DNA of 64,000 bases from Ochrobactrum chromiisoli (GCF_026241335.1 NZ_JAPHAV010000012.1:1-64000), one strand, 5' to 3'. Counted from the stretch's first letter, positions 53,059 through 61,600 are shown. The notes: generated from the letters alone by a model not told the origin. Numbers and translations are program-made.

Positions 53059-53093
53059 GAGAATAGAAAGTGAGCTCATCACTTTCTATTCTC
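53059..53093 (+). terminator. Perfect 15-bp stem terminator
   Basis: GAGAATAGAAAGTGA (53059-53073) is exactly complemented at 53079-53093 with a 5-base loop, followed by AATATTATTTTAT. It ends the orphan binding-protein transcript and may act on the convergent GAF gene. Confidence 0.85.
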
Positions 53094-53107
53094 AATATTA
53101 TTTTATC

Positions 53108-53545
53108 TTAGTTCTCCCGTGCACAATCGAAAATCCCGATCAACTCCGAGTGGTGTCTTTTTGTAAAATCCTCGACAGCACGGAGATGGTTTTCATCGTA
53201 GAAATGCTCTTCATGCGTCAGGTTAATTGTTCCAAGCGTTCGACCGTCGCGAACGATTGGGACGTTAATCTGGGAGCCGCCGCCCAGACTTTCTGTTAGA
53301 GCATGATCAGAAAATGCCCAACGCAGACCTTCTTTGTCCTTGGCCAAATAGTTGTGCTGCCTTTGGAGAACCAATGTTCCCCAAGGCGTCGTTTGCATTT
53401 TCTTACGACCACCAACAGGGAAATGTTCAGGTAGGTTCGAATATATCCGAGTTAACTCATCGCCATCAACGGCGAGAAGAGTCAAGAGAATAAATGGAAC
53501 TTCTTTCTGCACGTTCTCAACCAAATGCTTCATGGAATTGTTCAT
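53108..53545 (-). CDS. GAF domain-containing protein
   Basis: A 145-residue single GAF domain. The end is typical (SQINVPIVRDGRTLGTINLT, then HEEHFYDENHLRAVEDF). ATG 53545 follows GGGAG. There is no output domain, so it may be a ligand-binding protein, an fRMsr-like enzyme is unlikely without its Cys set, or a regulator partner. It lies 36 bp downstream of the amidohydrolase gene on the same strand and is probably co-transcribed. Confidence 0.82.
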   Translation of the reverse strand: MNNSMKHLVENVQKEVPFILLTLLAVDGDELTRIYSNLPEHFPVGGRKKMQTTPWGTLVLQRQHNYLAKDKEGLRWAFSDHALTESLGGGSQINVPIVRDGRTLGTINLTHEEHFYDENHLRAVEDFTKRHHSELIGIFDCAREN

Positions 53546-53581
53546 TCTGGATCTCCCATTGTGTCCTGTATCCACGCGAAC

Positions 53582-54805
53582 TTAAACATTACGAATGATC
53601 TCCCCACCTTTGATGATTGTTTTGATGTTCTCCGGATTCTGCAAAAGGCCGATTTCATCCAACGGGTTTTTCTCGTACACGAGAACATCTGCCTTGTAGC
53701 CTGGCTTCACTTGACCCAACGTCGAGCTACAGTTCAGTAATTGGGCTCCAATCAAGGTGGCCGACTGGAGCAACTCCAAAGGAGGAATAACTTCTGCCCT
53801 GATCTGAAACTCGTTGAGTTGATATTTGTGCATAAAGTTACCTACCAGATCGCTGCCATAAGCCATCGGTATACCTTGACTTCTTGCTAGTTCGATCGAA
53901 TTGAGTCCTGCTCCCAGCAACACATTTATCTTATCGACAGTCGTTTTACTCATACCCGCCTCGAGGCCGTATTTCGATGCGGTGTGATATGCAACCAAGG
54001 TTGGAACCATGAAAGCAGCCTTTTCTTTCATTAGTTTCGCCGTCGGCTGGTCGATAAAATTACAATGTTCGATAGAGCGTACGCCGAGCCTGACGGAACG
54101 CTCGATTTGGCGAGAAGTGTAAGCATGTACCGCCGTGTAGATATTTGCCATCAGGGCTTCTTCCACGATCGCACTAATTTCCTCTTCGGAAAACTGATCA
54201 GAATCAAGACGATCTGTCGGGGATGATGCACCACCTCCTCCCATAAACTTTATGTGGTGCGCACCTCTTCTGATCTCGTCTCGAGCCGCTTTGCGAACTT
54301 CATCGATACCATTCGCAATCATGCCCAAGCCAGGCTGGGAATATCCATTATCGAAAGCGTCTCGCCCCGGTACACGCATATCCCCGTGACCACCAGATTG
54401 GGATAATGCCTTTCCGCCAAAGAATAGTCTCGGACCCACGATCAAGCCATCTTCGATAGCTTTGTGCAGGCCGAAGTCCGCGCCACCTACATCACGAACC
54501 GTTGTAAACCCGCGAAGCAACATTCCTTTCATTATGGTCGCGGCTTGAAGGGCTGTATATGTTGGAGAGGATTGCGACAGTTCCAAAAATGTCGGAGCAA
54601 ATGCCGTGACGTGAACGTGACAATCGATCAGGCCCGGTATGACGGTTTGGCCTTTAAGGTCGATGACCCTTCCCTTACCTCGGGATGGCTTTGAGTTGTC
54701 TATTTCAACTATCTCGTCATTTTCTATCACGATGTAGCTATCCGCGCTTACATCGCCGTTCACAACGTCCAGAACATTAGCGTTCTCTAATATAATATAA
54801 CTCAC
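53582..54805 (-). CDS. Metal-dependent amidohydrolase, prolidase-like (COG1228 type)
   Basis: A 407-residue amidohydrolase: GQTVIPGLIDCHVHVTAF holds the first metal pair (HxH), then HHIKFMGGGGASSP with a likely metal-bridging Lys, YTAVHAYTSRQIERSVRLGV and SIEHCNFID with further His ligands, and AYGSDLVG with the last Asp. COG1228 enzymes include Xaa-Pro and Xaa-Arg dipeptidases and imidazolonepropionase. Release of proline or a proline analogue from a dipeptide would suit the island. I use the GTG at 54805, eight bases after AGAGGAA; the frame extends upstream without a site. Confidence 0.87.
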   Translation of the reverse strand: MSYIILENANVLDVVNGDVSADSYIVIENDEIVEIDNSKPSRGKGRVIDLKGQTVIPGLIDCHVHVTAFAPTFLELSQSSPTYTALQAATIMKGMLLRGFTTVRDVGGADFGLHKAIEDGLIVGPRLFFGGKALSQSGGHGDMRVPGRDAFDNGYSQPGLGMIANGIDEVRKAARDEIRRGAHHIKFMGGGGASSPTDRLDSDQFSEEEISAIVEEALMANIYTAVHAYTSRQIERSVRLGVRSIEHCNFIDQPTAKLMKEKAAFMVPTLVAYHTASKYGLEAGMSKTTVDKINVLLGAGLNSIELARSQGIPMAYGSDLVGNFMHKYQLNEFQIRAEVIPPLELLQSATLIGAQLLNCSSTLGQVKPGYKADVLVYEKNPLDEIGLLQNPENIKTIIKGGEIIRNV

Positions 54806-54872
54806 TGCTAGACTTCCTCTTTTCGGACCTATCGTTGAAAAATCGTGATCGGGACTGATCGTTTTAGTGAGA

Positions 54873-56264
54873 TTAGGGTCTCTGCGCTCTCGGCTCAGTG
54901 CTGGCATTCCCCAACGCCAATTGCTCGATATCCTCTAATGACCTGTTCTTGGTCGGTATTCCCAAAATTAGAACCGAAAGACCGCCGATGAACAGAATGA
55001 CGGTTGTCATTCCGAAAACCGCGGCAAACCCACCAAGAGGATAAACATAACCAACAAGAACAGGAGCGGCGATTCCACCGATCCGGCCCACTGCAGATGC
55101 TGTTCCAACACCTGTAGCTCGGAAGCGTGTGGGAAAGACTTCCGGTGTGTAGGCATACTCACCCGCTGCTACGCCATTGATGAAGAAGGAAAGAGCCATA
55201 CTCGCGAGTATGACTTGTGTGTCCGTCTGGGCAAAAGCCAACGACAAGGCAGCAACCGATGCCAAAGCCATATAGCTCACGATCAGGTAGGGCCTGCCGA
55301 TCTTTTCACAGAGCCATGCGGCGGTGAAATAGCCAGGAATCTGTGCCGCATATATGAGGATAGAGAACGAAAAACTCTGTGTAAGGGTCATTCCCCGATC
55401 AACAAGCAAACTCGGAATCCAAGTCATGAATGCGTAGACAGAAAAAGTCACAGAGAGCCACAGAAGCCAAGTCATGATAGTGATCCGACGCATGGAACGG
55501 CTCCAGAGCGCACGGAAGTTTTCTGAAAACGAAGCTTGTGAGGGCTCCACGGTATTTTTGGCGGGCTCCGGTTCAGGCAAATGAATATTGTTGCGTCGGA
55601 ACTCGGCTTCGATATCTGCAATAACCGCCTCGGCCTCTCGTTGGTGACCCCGGCTTTCAAGCCATCGGGGGGATTCCCTCAATGCTCGTCGCCACCAGAG
55701 AACAAAAATTACAGGCAAGGCGGTGATGATTAACGCGTAGCGCCACCCTTCCTCAAAGTTTGGCACTACCGCGTAACCAATCAGGGCCGAGATCACGAAA
55801 CCGAAGGAGAAAAAAGCAGCAAGAGAGGCTGTGAACATGCCTCGCCGTTTCGCTCCAACGAATTCAGAAAGGAATGGCGCGATAATTGCCGCCTCAGCGC
55901 CCATGCCAAATCCACCGAAAACACGAAGTGCCAGAAAATGGTGCCAATCGTTGACGAAAGCACTCACGAACGATGCGAAGCAGAATAAGACGAGCGCCCA
56001 CATCATGACGCTCCGCCGTCCATATCGGTCGCCAACCGCACCAGCAATCAATGCGCCGCCCAAGAAACCTACATAGGTTCCGCTAGCTAACATACCTGTT
56101 TGGACGCTTGTAAGAGCCCACTCTTGACGAAGAGATGGCAGCAGAAACGCGATAATTCCGGCGTCAATCGCTTCAAACATGTAACCGAGGCCGCCCATTA
56201 ACAAAAGCTTGTAATGGAAACCTCCAAACGGAAGGCGTTCCAATCGTTGAGCAATATTTGACAT
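54873..56264 (-). CDS. MFS transporter (sugar/acid porter group)
   Basis: A 12-TM carrier of about 463 residues: GYMFEAIDAGIIAFLLPSLR in TM1, AGAVGDRYGRRSVMM loop 2-3, and PEVFPTRFRATGVGTASAVGR near TM11. These are hallmarks of the aromatic acid or sugar porter-like MFS. ATG 56264 follows AGAGGGG. Same strand and upstream of the amidohydrolase (67 bp), so it probably imports that enzyme's substrate, for example a dipeptide or N-acyl amino acid. Divergent from the RpiR regulator. Confidence 0.9.
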   Translation of the reverse strand: MSNIAQRLERLPFGGFHYKLLLMGGLGYMFEAIDAGIIAFLLPSLRQEWALTSVQTGMLASGTYVGFLGGALIAGAVGDRYGRRSVMMWALVLFCFASFVSAFVNDWHHFLALRVFGGFGMGAEAAIIAPFLSEFVGAKRRGMFTASLAAFFSFGFVISALIGYAVVPNFEEGWRYALIITALPVIFVLWWRRALRESPRWLESRGHQREAEAVIADIEAEFRRNNIHLPEPEPAKNTVEPSQASFSENFRALWSRSMRRITIMTWLLWLSVTFSVYAFMTWIPSLLVDRGMTLTQSFSFSILIYAAQIPGYFTAAWLCEKIGRPYLIVSYMALASVAALSLAFAQTDTQVILASMALSFFINGVAAGEYAYTPEVFPTRFRATGVGTASAVGRIGGIAAPVLVGYVYPLGGFAAVFGMTTVILFIGGLSVLILGIPTKNRSLEDIEQLALGNASTEPRAQRP

Positions 56265-56434
56265 CAACCCCTCTTAGGTTGCTGAAGATCGTTAGACACA
56301 GCTATCCCTCTCCGGATTTCGTCCAGATTAAATGCAGTCCAAGTCGATCTATTTGTTTCGTTTCTTTAATGCAGGTCTTATGAATAACCGAGCTGCACAT
56401 AAGGCAGCGGAGTCCTCCAATCATTTAACCGCAG

Positions 56435-56456
56435 GCATAATTGCATACAATTATGC
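56435..56456. promoter_or_regulatory. Perfect 9-bp palindromic operator GCATAATTG-CATA-CAATTATGC
   Basis: GCATAATTG (56435-56443) and CAATTATGC (56448-56456) form an exact inverted repeat with a 4-base spacer in the divergent region between the MFS and RpiR genes. Its core, TTGCATACAA, is of the same kind as the boxes near the GntR genes. It overlaps an ATG at 56453, which argues for the later RpiR start. Confidence 0.65.
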
Positions 56457-56476
56457 AGAATGGTATAGAAATCCAC

Positions 56477-57379
56477 ATGATTGCAGAAAATATTGCAGAC
56501 GGTACATTCAGATCTTCAGTCGAAGATTGGCTTAGGGCTCTGGAAAATAAGAATAATTTATCAGACGCCAGCCATCAGGTGCTACAGACGATCATCGCCG
56601 ATCCGAAGTTTGCATCATATGCTGCAGCGAAAGATATTGCAGAACGGGCTCGGCTCAACGGTGCATCTGTTATCAGAACTGCACAAGCCCTGGGATACGC
56701 GGGCTGGCCCGCTCTTCGACAGGAAATACGCTCCAGATATATTGCCACACTCTCTGCTGTCGAGCTCAGCAGCGTACACGAAAACCAGGCTGCTTCTGCT
56801 GACCCGGTAGGGTATTCGCTGACCTGTCAAATCACTGAGCTCACGAATCTACGAAGGAGCTTTGACCGACGAGAGATTAGAAAACTTGCAGATTCATTTG
56901 CGTCAGCGAAGCGCCGATTGATAATCGCCTCAGGAAGTTATGCCGCATTGGGGAAAATTTTGGCCCATCATGCGACACTCGCGGGCTATCGTAGCGAGTT
57001 GGCGGATGACGCCGTAGCGATATCCAATGCAATTGGTGACCTTACTAGTGACGACATCGTAGTCGCCGTGGGATTCTGGCGGATATATAAGTCAACCATC
57101 ACCGCGCTTAAGGAAGCGAAGGCACGACATTCGACTACAGCTCTGATTACTGATGTCTCCCAGCCTCATCTCCGAAACTTGGCCGATTACTATCTTATCG
57201 TGCCATCAGAAGGGACGTCTTTTTTTGTTTCTCTGGTGCCTGCGATGGCTATGATCGAATGTCTGTGCCTTGAGTTAGCGAGAATTGACAATAAAAAAAC
57301 TTCTGAATCCCTTGAGTCATTTGAAAAGCAATGGAAGTCTTTCGACCACCTATTTTCCGGCGAGGGTGAATTGGGATGA
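56477..57379 (+). CDS. MurR/RpiR family transcriptional regulator
   Basis: A 300-residue regulator with an N-terminal RpiR helix-turn-helix (DIAERARLNGASVIRTAQAL, then GYAGWPALRQEIRSR) and a C-terminal SIS domain (ASGSYAALGKILAHHATLAG, DDIVVAVGFWRIYKSTI). SIS domains bind sugar phosphates or related ligands. I place the start at ATG 56477, after the palindrome; ATG 56453 is possible. It is divergent from the MFS-amidohydrolase-GAF set and likely controls it. Confidence 0.88.
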   Translation: MIAENIADGTFRSSVEDWLRALENKNNLSDASHQVLQTIIADPKFASYAAAKDIAERARLNGASVIRTAQALGYAGWPALRQEIRSRYIATLSAVELSSVHENQAASADPVGYSLTCQITELTNLRRSFDRREIRKLADSFASAKRRLIIASGSYAALGKILAHHATLAGYRSELADDAVAISNAIGDLTSDDIVVAVGFWRIYKSTITALKEAKARHSTTALITDVSQPHLRNLADYYLIVPSEGTSFFVSLVPAMAMIECLCLELARIDNKKTSESLESFEKQWKSFDHLFSGEGELG

Positions 57380-57400
57380 CAGATTAACAGATCCTGTGAC

Positions 57401-57443
57401 CGTTCTCGGGATAGAAACCTGAAAGTCAGGTTTCCCCCGAACG
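57401..57443 (+). terminator. Long hairpin after RpiR gene
   Basis: AAACCTGA (57415-57422) pairs with TCAGGTTT (57426-57433), extended outward by CGTTC-CGGG against CCCCGAACG. It lies 22 bp after the RpiR stop, at the junction between the catabolic island and the 57.5-64 kb region. Confidence 0.65.
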
Positions 57444-57518
57444 TTCGACTGAGCAACTCAAATGTGTCCTGCGCAACCAGCACGCGACAGAACTCGGATC
57501 GAACGTGCGTAAATGCGG

Positions 57519-57716
57519 TTACGATTCGTCCTTATCGAGAGGGCCGCCCGCTGCCAAACGCTCTGAAGCCAGAGCTTCCTCTTTTTCTCCGAGAAACAAA
57601 ATCTGAAAGCGCTTTCTGCCTATTTGAATAGTTCGCGGACTGTTCTTTTCTGCTTCCGACAAAAGCTGTTCGAGATTGTCTTTCACAGAATCCATGCTCC
57701 AAATCTTATCCGTCAT
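57519..57716 (-). CDS. Probable antitoxin (Phd/YefM-like) of a divergent TA pair
   Basis: A 65-residue protein, MTDKIWSMDSVKDNLEQLLS at the start and RTIQIGRKRFQILFL later, with the layout of a Phd/YefM-type antitoxin (short N-terminal DNA-binding unit followed by a flexible acidic tail). ATG 57716 has GGAG five bases upstream. It is divergent from the PIN-domain gene at 57848 with a 131-bp gap, which is unusual because TA genes normally form one operon with the antitoxin first. Family assignment is by size, position and motif feel, so moderate. Confidence 0.65.
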   Translation of the reverse strand: MTDKIWSMDSVKDNLEQLLSEAEKNSPRTIQIGRKRFQILFLGEKEEALASERLAAGGPLDKDES

Positions 57717-57847
57717 AGAATCTCCAGCGACGACCAACAGCGGCCAGCTTTTCAGCGGTCGCTAATATATTCCCTATTTTTTATTTACGGATTCCCTGCA
57801 ATTAAACCTTATTTTATCCGTTCATAAACAAACGACGCGAGCACAAT

Positions 57848-58396
57848 ATGAAAGCTCCTGAGCGAATTCTCCTAGACACTTGCGTCGTCAGTCAGTTCAC
57901 TTACAGATATCCGTCCCCTGATCTTATCACCTGGATAAGAAAATTTCCGGAAAAATCTTTAGCAATCTCGGTGGCCACCGTGTTCGAGATTCAAAAAGGC
58001 ATCGAACACCTAAGGGCATGCAAGTCTGACCGGGCTTCACAGTTGGAGAGTTGGCTCGAAGATATCCTCGCAAGCGATATCGACTGCTTGTTGCAGGATG
58101 TCTGTATTTCCAGGCTATTGGCCAAAATGGTCGCCGTGCCAAAGCTCAAACACCTTTGGATACCTGATCGATCCGCGAAGAAGCCAAAACTCGGTCAGGA
58201 TTTGCTGATTGCGGCCACCGCAATCCGTTATCGTCTCCCGTTGGCCACCACGAATTCACAAGACTTTCTGTTAATTCATGAACATTTCCGACTGCCAGGC
58301 ATCTTTAACCCATCAACCATGTCATGGTGCATCCCTGAAAATTCGACCAATGATGATAAGAATTATCACCGCACAAAACCGGTTGACACGGGATGA
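57848..58396 (+). CDS. PIN-domain ribonuclease, VapC-type toxin
   Basis: A 182-residue PIN protein. The four acidic or polar sites are visible: Asp in ILLDTCVVSQ near residue 9, Glu in TVFEIQKGIEHL near 48, Asp in GQDLLIAATAIRY near 118 and the ATTNSQDF segment. VapC toxins cut tRNA or rRNA and are neutralised by their antitoxin. It is longer than the usual 130-140 residues, with an extra Lys-rich tail. Divergent from the small antitoxin-like gene, which is its probable partner. A long hairpin lies just downstream. Confidence 0.85.
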   Translation: MKAPERILLDTCVVSQFTYRYPSPDLITWIRKFPEKSLAISVATVFEIQKGIEHLRACKSDRASQLESWLEDILASDIDCLLQDVCISRLLAKMVAVPKLKHLWIPDRSAKKPKLGQDLLIAATAIRYRLPLATTNSQDFLLIHEHFRLPGIFNPSTMSWCIPENSTNDDKNYHRTKPVDTG

Positions 58397-58420
58397 ATGT
58401 TCTGCTTATGTTCTATATAT

Positions 58421-58491
58421 GAAGCACGCGATCACCCCTTCCCCGAAGCTACCATCACGCCCCTCAGAGCGCGGTGGTAGCCGCGTGCTTC
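58421..58491 (+). ncRNA. Long imperfect hairpin, possible structured RNA or attenuator
   Basis: GAAGCACGCG (58421-58430) is exactly complementary to CGCGTGCTTC (58482-58491). Inside, GCTACCATCACGC (58448-58460) pairs with GCGCGGTGGTAGC (58469-58481) with two mismatches; the loop is 8 bases and a 17-base bulge sits on the 5' side. There is no T-tract. It lies between the toxin stop and the next gene, where there is no other gene. Confidence 0.5.
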
Positions 58492-58573
58492 GAATACGTT
58501 TCATCTGATTGCTGAACCAGTTGTTCATTGACGGCCGAGATATTTGCCGTCGCGTTCAGAGGAACCCTCTTCC

Positions 58574-59170
58574 ATGTTCCAATCTATTACCGACCGTGTT
58601 CTCGCGGACGTCAGACTTAACGCATCTGCTTATAAGTTCCCACCGTCGCAGGTTCTGAAGTGCAATGGCGAACCGATTTTCCGTTCGCAACAAGCGCGTA
58701 ATCTGGCGTGCCTTTTTGATCTGTCTCCTGACGTAATTTGCTGGACTTGTTTGCCCCTGCTCGTACAATTTGGAGACGGTTGTCATACTCCGGACTTCGC
58801 CGTTCAGCGGCCCGACGGGGATTTTCTGGTTGATGTCCAAACCCCACCGGAATGGGTGGTTAAGGCTGCTGAGTCTGATGGCTGGCTTTACGATTGCACC
58901 ACTTACAGGCTCGATGACAATCATGCACTTATTGCGAACGCAGTAGACTTGTTGCCATATGCGCACTATTCCATGGTGTCGCTTGCTGACCGTTTGAGAG
59001 TGCTGTCTGCCCTTGACGATGTCGGGCCGCTTGCCCTGAAGCATTGCGTTCAACTCATTCGAAATTCAAGCGAACCAATGGCGGCAATCACGGCACTTTA
59101 TTTCTCCGGTGAGATTAAGTTCGATCTCTCTGAGAGGATAAACCCGGACACCCGCGTTTCCCGAAACTAA
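58574..59170 (+). CDS. Unrecognised protein with possible PD-(D/E)xK/TnsA-like nuclease core
   Basis: A 198-residue protein. Around residues 71-89, HTPDFAVQRPDGDFLVDVQ has the shape of a TnsA-like or RecB-like PD-(D/E)xK centre (H-T-P-D-F, then Asp in D-V-x), but the final Lys is Gln, which may alter or abolish cutting. The first 70 residues are helical and the C-terminal 100 form a Leu-rich helical region (HYSMVSLADRL). ATG 58574 follows GAGGAACCC. It is followed by DUF6634 and an AAA-M41 protein on the same strand. Confidence 0.6.
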   Translation: MFQSITDRVLADVRLNASAYKFPPSQVLKCNGEPIFRSQQARNLACLFDLSPDVICWTCLPLLVQFGDGCHTPDFAVQRPDGDFLVDVQTPPEWVVKAAESDGWLYDCTTYRLDDNHALIANAVDLLPYAHYSMVSLADRLRVLSALDDVGPLALKHCVQLIRNSSEPMAAITALYFSGEIKFDLSERINPDTRVSRN

Positions 59171-59236
59171 TTCATTCTCAAAATTTAACACGACACAAAT
59201 CGGCGTTCTAGCGCCTGGTAACGAGGAGTCTTACCC

Positions 59237-59551
59237 ATGAATAGCCAGCAATATTTGAACGACATGATCAGCAAACTCCACCAACTGATCGATGATCTGA
59301 AGATGCTCCGAGATGGCAAACAGCCAGCACCTGAAATTCTTGATGACAGTCCCGCTTTATACGATTGGAGTCAGACTACTCGACCTGCGGCGTGCCTGGA
59401 AGGATTCGTTCAAGAGCATCCGAGGCTTGGTCGCAACAAGCTCATCATCACCAGCGATCTCTACTATCTACACCCCGAATTGCAATTCGCGCGCACCCTT
59501 TCCAGGTTCTATAGGCTCGGCAATCCAGCCAGGTTCGGGCGGCAGCATTAA
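59237..59551 (+). CDS. DUF6634 family protein
   Basis: A 104-residue protein that I match to DUF6634 from memory of rhizobial sequences: QYLNDMISKLHQLIDDL at the start, TRPAACLEGFVQEHP in the middle and FARTLSRFYRLGNPA at the end. Function unknown. ATG 59237 follows GAGGAG. It is 95 bp before the AAA-M41 protease gene; repeated occurrence of such a pair in other genomes would suggest an adaptor or substrate role, which I cannot test here. Confidence 0.72.
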   Translation: MNSQQYLNDMISKLHQLIDDLKMLRDGKQPAPEILDDSPALYDWSQTTRPAACLEGFVQEHPRLGRNKLIITSDLYYLHPELQFARTLSRFYRLGNPARFGRQH

Positions 59552-59646
59552 ATCCATGAGGGCAACGTCGATGAAACTCATCCGAATATCGGATCGCTAC
59601 TGGCGGCCACCCCTTCCCCTACTTCCACCCAGTGTGAGTAAACAGA

Positions 59647-61575
59647 ATGACGTATTTTCAACGAACACAAGACGGTTTGGCCTTGGAGCTGGCTCGGGCA
59701 CACATCACTAGGCAAATTCGAAATCACGGCCTTCATCAATTTCTAGCAGGGCGAGTGTGCACTCTTGCTATCATTATCGATCACCAAGAAGATCTGGAAT
59801 TCTACGAAAGAGCGCTTACTGAGATCAAACACTACTGTGCAGGCCCGCGCTCCCAAAAAATCATCACTATCGACGAAAAGCAGGCGCAACGCCAAAAACG
59901 GTTAAAGCGACCAACCGAGGAATTTTCGTGGGCAAGGCAAACCGTCTTCTTGACGCATAATGAGTTATCATTGCCTGAACACGTATCGGCAACAGTAGAC
60001 TACGTTGTTACAGTTAAAACCGACGTATCGCTGTGCGAAGCTGTGACCCGGGATCTCAACCATGCTCGTATTGAGTTGTCGAAAATCGATGAGCTTCATA
60101 CCGTTTCCCTGTGCCGCATCGCGTCATTTATCACTCAAAATTGGACTGAGACGGAGATCAGAAAGAAACTCCATCAATTCACTTGCGTCACAAAAATTTC
60201 TCAAGAATCCCGAGCAACAGATATTAATTTGGATAACCTAGTTGGATATGGATCGGCTGCTATCTGGGGTAAGCTTTTAGCCAGTGATCTTCACCTTTAT
60301 CGTACCCGTCAGCTACCTTGGGCAGATATTGACCGGGGAATTCTTCTTAGTGGTCCGCCAGGTGTGGGAAAAACAATGTTTGCACGTGCACTGGCCAACA
60401 CGTGTAATCTTCCGTTGTACCCGCATTCACTTGCCCGTTGGCAATCGCAAGGCAGTCTGGATGATCTGCTGAAAGCTATGCGGTCTGCTTTCGAAGAAGC
60501 CAGCAAAAACGCTCCAGCAATTCTTTTTCTAGACGAGATCGATAGCTTCGGCAATCGAGCTAATCTGTCGGGACATAATGCCAATTATGGGCGGCAAGTA
60601 ATCAATTCACTGCTCGAACAATTAGATGGCGTCGGCAACAGAGAAGGTGTCTTCGTTATTGCAGCCACAAATATGCCAGAGTTAATTGATCCTGCAATCA
60701 CTCGCGCCGGACGCATCGAACATCATGTGTCGATCACACTACCCGAACCAGCTGAACGTGAAGGAATTCTTCGATTTCATCTTGGTCGTGACCTCGAAGG
60801 CGAGGACATCTCTGACGTGGCGGAAAGTTTGACCGAGGCATCTGGAGCAGATATCGCAAAGTTTGTGCGTCAGGCTCGACATATCGCGCGACTGGAAAAG
60901 CGGCCTTTGGCGCTGTCCGATTTACTGAGATTAAAGCCAGCTACTACGCCCATTCAGCCCGACGACATCTACCGAATTGCTGTACATGAGGCGGGACATA
61001 CCGTCGTCGCCCACGCCCTTTCTGATAGCCTCGGCATGATGCCGGTTTCGGTGATGATCAATCGCGAAGTCCAACGCGGAACTGCTCGTCTGGGCGGTGT
61101 CAGAATGCGTGATACAGAGCCCAAGATTGTCAAATTGCGAGAAAATTACGAAGCAGAGATTTGTAGCTATCTAGGAGGCCTGGCGGCTGAACATGTCATT
61201 CTTGGAACTCATTCGGACGGTGGCGGAGGAGCAACAGGGTCAGATCTTTCTAAGGCGACCGAAATCGCAATCAGAATGGAAGTTTCGTTCGGACTGGGTG
61301 AAAATCTGTCTTTTTGGGGACCCCACGAAGAGTGTGGAACTGCTTTGCTATTGAGACATCCGCAACTGCGAGCCGCTGTCGATAAGACTCTTCGATCTTG
61401 CTTCTCTAAGGCATCGGAAATCATTGAAGAAAAAACAAGTGCCATTCTGCTCATCGTGGACCAGTTGGAAAGAAACGGAGAGGTCGATGAGAAGGCCATT
61501 CTGGAATCTTTAAATCACCCTATTGATGTTCGTGGGGAAAATGCTGGCTCAGTTACCAACCTGAAAGCCGGATAA
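59647..61575 (+). CDS. Soluble FtsH-like AAA+ ATPase with M41 metallopeptidase domain
   Basis: A 642-residue ATP-dependent protease. Residues 1-200 are an unrecognised N-terminal region without transmembrane helices, unlike FtsH. The AAA module has Walker A SGPPGVGKTMF (near 236), Walker B ILFLDEIDSFG (near 295) and sensor/arginine-finger region ATNMPELIDPAITRAGRIE. The M41 domain has AVHEAGHTVVAHAL (zinc His447 and His451, catalytic Glu448) and third ligand Asp533 in GSDLSKATEIA. It should unfold and degrade cytoplasmic proteins. The start ATG 59647 lacks a strong Shine-Dalgarno. DUF6634 and the nuclease-like gene precede it. Confidence 0.93.
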   Translation: MTYFQRTQDGLALELARAHITRQIRNHGLHQFLAGRVCTLAIIIDHQEDLEFYERALTEIKHYCAGPRSQKIITIDEKQAQRQKRLKRPTEEFSWARQTVFLTHNELSLPEHVSATVDYVVTVKTDVSLCEAVTRDLNHARIELSKIDELHTVSLCRIASFITQNWTETEIRKKLHQFTCVTKISQESRATDINLDNLVGYGSAAIWGKLLASDLHLYRTRQLPWADIDRGILLSGPPGVGKTMFARALANTCNLPLYPHSLARWQSQGSLDDLLKAMRSAFEEASKNAPAILFLDEIDSFGNRANLSGHNANYGRQVINSLLEQLDGVGNREGVFVIAATNMPELIDPAITRAGRIEHHVSITLPEPAEREGILRFHLGRDLEGEDISDVAESLTEASGADIAKFVRQARHIARLEKRPLALSDLLRLKPATTPIQPDDIYRIAVHEAGHTVVAHALSDSLGMMPVSVMINREVQRGTARLGGVRMRDTEPKIVKLRENYEAEICSYLGGLAAEHVILGTHSDGGGGATGSDLSKATEIAIRMEVSFGLGENLSFWGPHEECGTALLLRHPQLRAAVDKTLRSCFSKASEIIEEKTSAILLIVDQLERNGEVDEKAILESLNHPIDVRGENAGSVTNLKAG

Positions 61576-61600
61576 TAGATCTGGTGCTCATAGGGACTAG

